From assembly GCA_030040235.1 (NCBI GenBank), contig JASHUC010000537.1:1-11904 (forward strand): a stretch of 11,904 bases of DNA, written 5' to 3'. Made by a program: the position numbers and the translations under genes. Below the pieces are notes generated by a model, which made no database searches, was not told the origin of the DNA, and was given only the letters and a program-made list of their open reading frames with translations. Origin of the DNA: Gammaproteobacteria bacterium. GTDB lineage: Bacteria; Pseudomonadota; Gammaproteobacteria; Steroidobacterales; Steroidobacteraceae. Of the stretch, positions 7,234 to 11,904 are shown one piece after another (the first letter of the stretch is position 1; each line of letters begins with the position of its first letter).

Positions 7234-8313
7234 TCATGCGCGTTTGCGTCGCGAGCCGAGTTTCGGTCTCAAAAGAGCGGCAATCAGAACTGCGGCGAGG
7301 AGCGCCGGCGCCAGCCAGACGCCCGGAAAGGCGGGGATCGCGCCGCTTCGCACCCAGCTCACTGCGGAGTCGTACAGCAGATAATAGCCGGCATAGAGGA
7401 GGATCGCGATGCCGAACCTCGCATGCTTGTGCTGTCGGGGGCTCGAGCGCGCAAGCGGCACGGCCAGCATGCCGAGCAGCAGGGTCGACCAGGAGGTGGA
7501 CAGGCGCCACTCAAATTCAGCGATGTCCGGATCGGAGTCCGACGAGGCCAAATGAGCGGTGCTGGCGGCATTCGAGCTGTATCCCGGCGTGCTGACTTGG
7601 GGATCCGGGAGCCGCAAAACGAGGTCCTTCGCGTTCAGCACGAGATCGCTGCCGGCTCCCGCGTCCCCGATCTCATAGACATGGGCGTCGGTCAAATGCA
7701 GTACCGAGCCACGCAGTCCTGCGCCGGGCATCTGCTTCGCAGACCGCGCGTGAATGATTCGGGTGCTGGCACCGATCTTCAGTTGCACGAATACGTCGTG
7801 CCCCGGTGCCGACCGGCCCGCGCGCCGTTCGATGAAGATCACACGGTGTCCCACGCTGTCGACGTAGAAGGTGCCCGCCTCCATGTCGGTGGTGTTGAGC
7901 GAGGCTGCGGCGAGATCGGAGAGCTCGTGCGTCTGCTCGTAGGCCCACGGCCTCGCATACAGCGACAATCCGCCGACGACCAGGGCCAAGCAGCAGGAGA
8001 GGATGATGACGACACCCATCACTCTGGCAGGGCTCAGGCCCAGCGAGAACATGGCCGCAAACTCCGAGTCGCTCCACATTCGGCCGAACGCCAGCACCAC
8101 CGAGAGATAGAGCGATATGGGGATCAAGACATCGAGGGCGATGAGGCTTTTCAAGCCGACCAGCTGGACGATCATGTTGGTGGGCAGGGTGCCGTTGAGC
8201 GCGTTCGAGAGGAAGCGCTCGGCGTCGTAGCTCGTGAACAGGATCACCAGTACGCCCAGCACGACCATCTGGGGCTTGACGATTTCGCGGAGCAGGTAGC
8301 GATGGATGATCAT
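7234..8313 (-). CDS. lptF: LptF-family permease of an LptBFG-type lipid exporter
   Basis: This 359-residue YjgP/YjgQ-family protein starts MIIHRYLLREIV, typical of LptF. Four N-terminal hydrophobic segments are followed by SDSEFAAMFSLGLSPARVMG (81-100), which corresponds to the coupling-helix region. A periplasmic domain spans about residues 125-260, and two or three C-terminal helices end in a basic tail. It would pair with LptG and an LptB ATPase not encoded here. The coupling segment differs from the usual SEMTVMHACG-like wording. A weak periplasmic alignment would fit a non-LPS cargo, but this cannot be tested by eye. The ATG at 8311-8313 has no clear purine-rich ribosome site. A TACAAT promoter element lies about 30 bp upstream. 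Confidence 0.88.
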   Translation of the reverse strand: MIIHRYLLREIVKPQMVVLGVLVILFTSYDAERFLSNALNGTLPTNMIVQLVGLKSLIALDVLIPISLYLSVVLAFGRMWSDSEFAAMFSLGLSPARVMGVVIILSCCLALVVGGLSLYARPWAYEQTHELSDLAAASLNTTDMEAGTFYVDSVGHRVIFIERRAGRSAPGHDVFVQLKIGASTRIIHARSAKQMPGAGLRGSVLHLTDAHVYEIGDAGAGSDLVLNAKDLVLRLPDPQVSTPGYSSNAASTAHLASSDSDPDIAEFEWRLSTSWSTLLLGMLAVPLARSSPRQHKHARFGIAILLYAGYYLLYDSAVSWVRSGAIPAFPGVWLAPALLAAVLIAALLRPKLGSRRKRA

Positions 8314-8424
8314 GCGGGGAGCAGGCGCGAGCGGTCAGCGGTATTGTAGATTCGGCGGGCCGGCGTTTGTGTGCCGGCAGCGCCACCGGTCGCTTTTCGG
8401 GTGGGCAGCGGAGCGAGGAGACCC
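8314..8424. promoter_or_regulatory. Divergent intergenic region between lptF and the GT4 gene, with candidate -10 and inverted repeat
   Basis: This 111-bp region separates head-to-head genes and should hold promoters for both. On the minus strand TACAAT (8343-8348), one mismatch from the sigma-70 -10 consensus, ends 29 bases before the lptF start codon. No convincing -35 is seen 16-18 bp upstream of it. Two GCCGGC copies (8359-8364 and 8373-8378) can pair around an 8-base loop and overlap the alternative GTG start of the GT4 gene at 8371. Confidence 0.4.
8416..8420 (+). promoter_or_regulatory. Ribosome binding site AGGAG deciding the GT4 start
   Basis: AGGAG lies 4 bases before GTG 8425. This is a somewhat short spacing, but the best match near any in-frame start. 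The other in-frame GTGs at 8371 and 8401 lack such a site. Confidence 0.55.
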
Positions 8425-9549
8425 GTGCGCGAAGTCGCGATCTTCCGCCACAATTTGTTCAAGACCTCCGAGCCGTTCATCGTCCAGCAGGCGCAACGCC
8501 TGCGGCGGTATCGGCCGGTTTACCTCGGGAGAATGCGCTTCGGCCACCCGCCGGATGGCGCGGAGTGTTTCGCCGTGCAGGATCTCGCCCGGGCGTGGCC
8601 GCTGCCGCTCATCGCCTGGCAGATGCTGAGCCGAGATCCGCGGCCATACCAGCGCTTGCTGAAGGGTCATCGCCCGTCGTTGGTCCACGCCCATTTCGGC
8701 ATCGAGGGCGTCTACGCCCTTCCTCTGACGAGGCGGCTCCACACACCGCTGGTCACCACGTTTCACGGCTTCGACGCCACGCTCGCCACCTACGCGTTGT
8801 TATGCTCACCGGCATGGGCGCACTACCCGCTGTTGCGGCGCAAGCTGGCGCGAGAGGGCGATTTGTTTCTCTGCGCCTCCGCCTTCATCCGCGATCGGGT
8901 ACTGGCATTGGGCTTCCCGGAGGCGCGCACGCGCACGCACTACATCGGTGTGGATTGCCGTACGATCCGGCGGCGGGATCCTGCCGAGGAAGAGCCGGCA
9001 ATTCTGCACGTGGCACGCCTGGTGGAGGTCAAGGGAACCCGCCATCTGTTGCGCGCCTTCGCTTCCCTGGCACGACGCCACGGCGATGTCCAGCTCATCA
9101 TCATCGGTGATGGGCCGTTACGGCGTTCGCTGCAGGGGCTCGCAACAACGCTGGGAGTGCGCGATCGCGTGCGATTCCTGGGCGCCTTGCCCCATGCACA
9201 GGTGCTCGCCTGGATGCGCAAAGCCGCGATGCTGGTGCTGCCGGGGGTCCGCACGGCGACCGGACGCGCGGAAGGATTGGGCCTGGTGCTGCTCGAGGCG
9301 GCGGCGACCGGAGTCGCGGTGATCGGTTCGCGGGTGGGTGGAATCCCGGAGGCCGTGGTCGACGGGCAAACGGGACTTCTGGTCCCCGAACGGGATGAGG
9401 GCGCCCTCGCCGAATGCCTCGGCCAATTGCTCGATCACCCGGCGATGCGACATCGCATGGGTGCGCAAGGCCGGGCGCTCGCGGAGCAACGCTTCGATAT
9501 TCACACGCAGACCGCCGCACTCGAGACCCTCTACGACAGCCTCTTATGA
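8425..9549 (+). CDS. GT4-family glycosyltransferase
   Basis: From GTG 8425 this is a 374-residue GT-B fold, retaining glycosyltransferase. The N-terminal acceptor domain includes HAHFG (88-92) and HGFD (114-117). The nucleotide-sugar domain includes VARLVEVKG (196-204) with the conserved lysine K203, IIGDGP (226-231) and the EX7E motif as E283 and E291 in RAEGLGLVLLEAAATG. The GT4 family includes PIG-A (GlcNAc to phosphatidylinositol), MshA (GlcNAc to inositol phosphate) and PimA/PimB. The next gene, coupled by ATGA, is a PIG-L/LmbE deacetylase, which suggests transfer of GlcNAc or another N-acetylhexosamine that is then deacetylated. The start is set by AGGAG 8416-8420 and because the conserved strand REVAIFRHN follows directly; GTG 8371 would add 18 low-complexity residues. 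The donor and acceptor are inferred, not visible. Confidence 0.88.
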   Translation: MREVAIFRHNLFKTSEPFIVQQAQRLRRYRPVYLGRMRFGHPPDGAECFAVQDLARAWPLPLIAWQMLSRDPRPYQRLLKGHRPSLVHAHFGIEGVYALPLTRRLHTPLVTTFHGFDATLATYALLCSPAWAHYPLLRRKLAREGDLFLCASAFIRDRVLALGFPEARTRTHYIGVDCRTIRRRDPAEEEPAILHVARLVEVKGTRHLLRAFASLARRHGDVQLIIIGDGPLRRSLQGLATTLGVRDRVRFLGALPHAQVLAWMRKAAMLVLPGVRTATGRAEGLGLVLLEAAATGVAVIGSRVGGIPEAVVDGQTGLLVPERDEGALAECLGQLLDHPAMRHRMGAQGRALAEQRFDIHTQTAALETLYDSLL

Positions 9550-10337
9550 GTGAGGGCGCGGATACCGGGCCGACAGGTCGATCGCCGGCGGCGGTGGTCG
9601 TGGCGCATCCGGATGATGAGGCGCTGTGGCTGAGCTCGATCGTTGCTTCGGCGGATCTCGTCGTGTTCTGTTTCGGGGCGCTCTTCGATAGGCCCCGCGA
9701 CTCGGAAGCGCGCCGGCAGGCGCTCGCCGCCTTGCCGCTGACGGGTATCGTCGATTTGGCGGTGCCCGAGAGTGGCGCCGGGTTTTGCACCGACTGGAGG
9801 CAGCCGGAACTGACGCCCGCCGGCATCCGGATCACCGAAGCGGCCGCGCGCGCTCGCTACGAATCCAATTACGCGACCATCGTCGAAGGCTTGCGGCGCC
9901 GTCTTTCCGGCGTTCGGGACGTCTTTACACACAATCCCTGGGGTGAATACGGTCACACCGAGCACATCCAGGTCCACCGGGCGGTTGCCGCCCTGCAGCC
10001 CGAGCTGGGATTTACGCTCTGGTTTTCCAATTATGTCGGCCCTCGCAGCTGGCCCCTGGCCCGCCGGCTCGGCACCGAGCTGCGTTGGGTGCGCCGCTGT
10101 GTCGTGAAGCCCGATCGGGCCACGGCGCACCGGCTGCGACGGGTTTACCGGCTCCATGGCGCATGGACCTGGACGTCAACCCATTACTGGCCCTCGCGCG
10201 AAGTGATCTACGGTGTGCCACCCACCGGCAGCTCGGAGCTCTGGCGCCCGATGACGGGAGAATGGCTCTTGGACGCGGCAAGATTGCGATGGTGGCCGCC
10301 GTGGCCCTTCCCCCACCGGCGCCTGCCGCCTGCGTGA
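9546..10337 (+). CDS. PIG-L/LmbE-family zinc de-N-acetylase
   Basis: This 263-residue protein has the family signature AHPDDE (20-25; zinc ligands expected at H21 and D24, catalytic base D23) and a second site NPWGEYGHTEHIQVH (130-144) with H137, H140 and H144. The family removes acetyl from N-acetylglucosamine in GPI precursors (PIG-L), mycothiol (MshB), teicoplanin (Orf2*) and other glycans. ATG 9546 overlaps the glycosyltransferase stop (ATGA), so glycosylation and deacetylation are likely consecutive steps. No signal peptide is seen, which implies cytoplasmic action. The C-terminus is tryptophan- and proline-rich (about 243-263), possibly a surface contact with a membrane. It ends one base from the convergent lptA-like stop. 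The acceptor could be an inositol lipid given the upstream genes, but a polysaccharide precursor is possible. Confidence 0.88.
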   Translation: MSEGADTGPTGRSPAAVVVAHPDDEALWLSSIVASADLVVFCFGALFDRPRDSEARRQALAALPLTGIVDLAVPESGAGFCTDWRQPELTPAGIRITEAAARARYESNYATIVEGLRRRLSGVRDVFTHNPWGEYGHTEHIQVHRAVAALQPELGFTLWFSNYVGPRSWPLARRLGTELRWVRRCVVKPDRATAHRLRRVYRLHGAWTWTSTHYWPSREVIYGVPPTGSSELWRPMTGEWLLDAARLRWWPPWPFPHRRLPPA

Positions 10338-10338
10338 T

Positions 10339-11022
10339 CTATGGGGATTTCGATATCCCCCGCGGTAGCGTGATGTGCACACCACGGCTGCTGCCGCTCG
10401 ACACGGCCCGCGCCGTCTCATCCCGGAAGTTGTAGACGATCACCGGTGCGCTGATTTCGTTGGTGCCGTCCGAAAGCCAGGCGCCATCCGACAGACGCGC
10501 CGTATCCTCGGTTAGGTTGTACACGATCGTGTCTGCGTGGCCATGGATCTGCCCAGGGGGATGTGTGCGTTGCTGCTCGAACAGCGCCGGGTGGCCCGTG
10601 AACGTTGCCACGGTGATCCGGTTGTCGCGAATCTGCGCGACCGCCTGATCGGAGTGCAGCGTGCCGTGCGGCTGCACGATCGTCACGTGGCCACTGAACT
10701 GCCAGCGGCTGCTTTCGACGCTCAATCCCGTGGCCTGTGCTCGTTCGGCCGTCAATCGTGTGGTGCCCTGGACGAGCAGGATGTCCTTGAAGGTTGCCGT
10801 GCCGGTCTGGTAATCGACGTGCGAAACGGCGGCGTTGACGATCATCGGCTGTCGGGGGGCGGGCGATGCCGTGGCGGGAGGCCCCGGTGTGGTCGCGGCC
10901 GAAGCCGCCAGGGCGGTGAGAGCCCCCGCGACCGAGAGCACCGCCAACGAACACCCGAGTACTGCGAGGGCCCCCACGCCCGTGGTGCGGGTCGAGCTCT
11001 CGAGCGTCCTTCGACCGATCAT
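10339..11022 (-). CDS. LptA/OstA-like periplasmic lipid-transport protein
   Basis: From ATG 11020-11022 this is 227 residues. An N-terminal basic and hydrophobic segment (about 1-44, with ALA at 37-39 as a possible signal peptidase site) precedes an OstA-type beta-jellyroll domain (about 60-222). By eye it follows E. coli LptA: TATFKDILLVQGTTRLTAER (75-94), TGHPALFEQQ (142-151), IHGHADTIVYNLTEDTARLS (159-178) and EISAPVIVYNF (189-199). LptA forms the periplasmic bridge from LptC to LptD. The frame is open further upstream to 11223, but those starts would overlap the HAD gene by up to 127 bp with arginine-rich, non-family sequence; TTGGACC upstream of 11022 supports the chosen start. An uncleaved N-terminus would make it LptC-like. 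It lies apart from the usual lptB/kdsC context and close to lptFG, suggesting a special cargo. Confidence 0.82.
   Translation of the reverse strand: MIGRRTLESSTRTTGVGALAVLGCSLAVLSVAGALTALAASAATTPGPPATASPAPRQPMIVNAAVSHVDYQTGTATFKDILLVQGTTRLTAERAQATGLSVESSRWQFSGHVTIVQPHGTLHSDQAVAQIRDNRITVATFTGHPALFEQQRTHPPGQIHGHADTIVYNLTEDTARLSDGAWLSDGTNEISAPVIVYNFRDETARAVSSGSSRGVHITLPRGISKSP
10343..10360. terminator. Inverted repeat at the deacetylase/lptA-like convergent junction
   Basis: GGGGAT (10343-10348) and ATCCCC (10355-10360) form a 6-bp stem around TTCGAT, beginning 6 bases after the deacetylase stop and inside the last codons of the lptA-like gene. No T-run follows, so terminator activity is only a possibility. 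Confidence 0.3.
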
Positions 11023-11096
11023 CTGGGGTCCAATGATTGTGGCCAGGCTCATCGCGAGGGTAACGTATCCGAACCGCATCGCGCGAATTCGCAGAC
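11023..11096. promoter_or_regulatory. 74-bp divergent intergenic region (lptA-like / HAD phosphatase)
   Basis: This short head-to-head spacer must contain the promoters for both flanking genes, unless either start is further in. The best element seen for the plus strand is TTGTGG (11037-11042) with TAACGT (11061-11066) at 18-bp spacing, both poor matches to consensus. No clear operator repeat is visible. Confidence 0.3.
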
Positions 11097-11762
11097 ATGC
11101 CACCGACCTCATCGCAGATCGCCGTTTTCGACCTGGACGGAACGCTGCTCGCGGGGGATTCGACGGTGGCCTGGCTGCGTATGCTGGTGCTTTCCTCCGG
11201 CGTGCGCTGTCTCGCCGCTGCAATAGCCTTACCCGCCTGCTTGCTCCTCATGCACTTTCCGTCCTCCCGGGCGCTCGGGGCTTCCATTCAGCTCTGGATA
11301 GCAACTTTCGGATATGACGACGAGGCTCTTGCGGACAGTATCGAGCGCTTCGCCAGAAATTTTGAGGCAGGCCGAATCTCTCTGCGCTGGCGCCAAGACG
11401 GGCTGCACACGATGCAGCGGCACCTGCTGGCCGGCGACCGCGTGGTCGTCGTCACGGCGGCTCCCACGTTGCTTGCCAAGCGGCTTTTCGCACCCTGGAG
11501 CGGTATCGCCGTCCTGGGGTCCACGCTGGGGCGGCGGCGCGGGGGCTGGGTCGCCTCACGCCACTGCCGCGGCAGGGAGAAGTGTCGAGCCCTCGAGGAT
11601 GGTGGCTATGGCGCCGTTTGGGGGTATGCCTACACCGACAGCCACGATGACGCTCCACTCCTGGCCGCAGCCGAACAGGCCTTCATCGTGAATGCGCGAC
11701 CGGCAGTCATCTCGAGACTGGAGGCCCGGCTACCGCATCTTGCCCCACTGCGCTGGATCTGA
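11097..11762 (+). CDS. HAD-superfamily phosphatase, PgpC-like (lipid phosphatase candidate)
   Basis: This 221-residue HAD hydrolase has motif I FDLDGT (11-16; nucleophile D12, acid D14), motif II VVVVTAAP (116-123; T120), motif III lysine K162 in REKCRALE and motif IV YTDSHDDAPLL (179-189; D181, D185). The wording QLWIATFG (65-72), RGGWVASRHCRGREK (148-162) and YTDSHDDAPLL tracks E. coli PgpC, a membrane-associated phosphatidylglycerophosphate phosphatase. The hydrophobic stretch 35-53 corresponds to the membrane-associating part of that protein. In this neighbourhood it could dephosphorylate a phosphorylated head group such as a phosphoinositol-lipid phosphate, but ordinary phosphatidylglycerol synthesis is an equal alternative. 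ATG 11097 has a weak ribosome site. It is divergent from the lptA-like gene and tail to tail with the GFA-domain gene, one base between stops. Confidence 0.82.
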   Translation: MPPTSSQIAVFDLDGTLLAGDSTVAWLRMLVLSSGVRCLAAAIALPACLLLMHFPSSRALGASIQLWIATFGYDDEALADSIERFARNFEAGRISLRWRQDGLHTMQRHLLAGDRVVVVTAAPTLLAKRLFAPWSGIAVLGSTLGRRRGGWVASRHCRGREKCRALEDGGYGAVWGYAYTDSHDDAPLLAAAEQAFIVNARPAVISRLEARLPHLAPLRWI

Positions 11763-11763
11763 T

Positions 11764-11904
11764 TCAGCCAGGCGTCCTGGCGAAGCGCTGCAGCTGCCCG
11801 CCCAGTCGTACCCAGGACTGCGCGCTGTCGCAATAGATTTCCGACTGCGGCTTCACCCAACTCCGGTCGTCCAGGGTACCGACGTTCACCATCACGAGGC
11901 CCGG
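11764..11904 (-). CDS. GFA-domain protein (glutathione-dependent formaldehyde-activating-like), C-terminal fragment cut by window edge
   Basis: The minus-strand frame is open from the right edge to TGA (complement of 11764-11766) and gives 46 residues. NVGTLDDRSWVKPQSEIYC and SAQSWV followed by a short tail match the end of GFA/CENP-V-type small zinc proteins, in which a GTLDD turn is followed by a P-Q/H-I-W-like strand and a SxxxWV segment. The zinc-binding cysteines lie outside the window. Family members are mostly uncharacterised, and true formaldehyde activation is shown for few. The gene is likely unrelated to the lipid cluster and may mark its right border. Confidence 0.65.
   Translation of the reverse strand, partial: PGLVMVNVGTLDDRSWVKPQSEIYCDSAQSWVRLGGQLQRFARTPG
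11767..11781. terminator. GCCAGG-CGT-CCTGGC hairpin at the HAD/GFA convergent junction
   Basis: A perfect 6-bp stem with a 3-base loop begins 5 bases after the HAD stop and lies within the last codons of the GFA gene. It could end transcription or protect the 3' end for either direction. There is no T-run, so it is not a classic intrinsic terminator. Confidence 0.35.

Noticed and set aside
6066..7595. 509-codon plus-strand open frame antisense to lptG and lptF
   Set aside because: It is rich in Q, R, H, E and G with no domain pattern, and it overlaps two clearly recognised membrane proteins. It is a by-product of GC-rich codon use.
7423..8349. 308-codon plus-strand open frame across lptF into the divergent promoter region
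   Set aside because: It has the repetitive Q/E/D/R/G composition typical of antisense frames and lies over lptF.
8425..10337. Mycothiol biosynthesis (MshA/MshB) reading of the GT4-deacetylase pair
   Set aside because: There is no MshC cysteine ligase or MshD acetyltransferase in view, the gene context is Gram-negative, and the neighbours are lipid and export genes. It is not fully excluded.
10954..10960. Possible lipobox around Cys24 (VLGC) of the lptA-like protein
   Set aside because: The cysteine sits in the middle of a longer hydrophobic run and lacks the usual small residue at -2, so a transmembrane or cleaved signal segment is more likely.
11023..11223. N-terminal extension of the lptA-like frame to 11223
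   Set aside because: The added 67 residues are arginine- and proline-rich, overlap the HAD gene's conserved motif I region and do not match the family. ATG 11022 directly precedes the hydrophobic leader.
1..11904. CRISPR arrays, tRNA/rRNA genes, insertion sequences, phage genes
   Set aside because: No regularly spaced repeats, transposase or integrase-like proteins or RNA gene signatures were seen. The coding density leaves no room for them.

Overview
The window is a dense, GC-rich stretch of chromosome with proteobacterial-type genes. The LptF/LptG proteins are of Gram-negative type and resemble the gamma/betaproteobacterial form. The species cannot be fixed from the sequence, and nothing here points to phage, plasmid or insertion sequences. 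Ten genes are complete. Two are cut by the window edges: the C-terminal end of a serine palmitoyltransferase-like enzyme on the left and the C-terminal end of a GFA-domain protein on the right.

Layout. (1) Positions 1-6114, plus strand, form one tight operon: serine palmitoyltransferase-like C-terminus, a GNAT protein resembling bacterial ceramide synthase (bCerS), myo-inositol-phosphate synthase, an inositol-phosphate cytidylyltransferase-like nucleotidyltransferase, a Wzx/MOP-type flippase and a histidine-box membrane desaturase/hydroxylase. Spacings are 4 bp, 7 bp, ATGA overlap, 42 bp and ATGA overlap. (2) Positions 6138-8313, minus strand: lptF then lptG, convergent with the operon. (3) Positions 8425-10337, plus strand: a GT4 glycosyltransferase and a PIG-L/LmbE-type deacetylase joined by an ATGA overlap and divergent from lptF. 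(4) Positions 10339-11022, minus strand: an LptA/OstA-like periplasmic protein, one base from the deacetylase stop. (5) Positions 11097-11762, plus strand: a HAD phosphatase resembling lipid phosphatase PgpC, divergent from the lptA-like gene. (6) Positions 11764-11904, minus strand: the GFA-family C-terminus.

How the genes may work together (inference). The first two genes would supply the long-chain base and ceramide. The next two would make inositol 3-phosphate and CDP-inositol, the polar head. The GT4 enzyme plus the PIG-L deacetylase repeats the enzyme pair that builds glucosaminyl-inositol in eukaryotic GPI anchors (PIG-A/PIG-L) and in mycothiol (MshA/MshB). The lipid could therefore be an inositol-phosphoceramide carrying a de-N-acetylated hexosamine, a GPI-like bacterial glycosphingolipid. 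The desaturase/hydroxylase would tailor the lipid chain, and the HAD enzyme could remove a phosphate from an intermediate. The flippase and the LptF/LptG/LptA-like proteins would move the product across the inner membrane and through the periplasm to the outer membrane. The individual family assignments are strong. The joint pathway is a hypothesis. The window lacks a head-group transferase (CDP-alcohol phosphotransferase or PAP2 type), an acyl carrier protein, a ketosphinganine reductase (CerR), LptB, LptC and LptD/E, which must lie elsewhere if the model is right.
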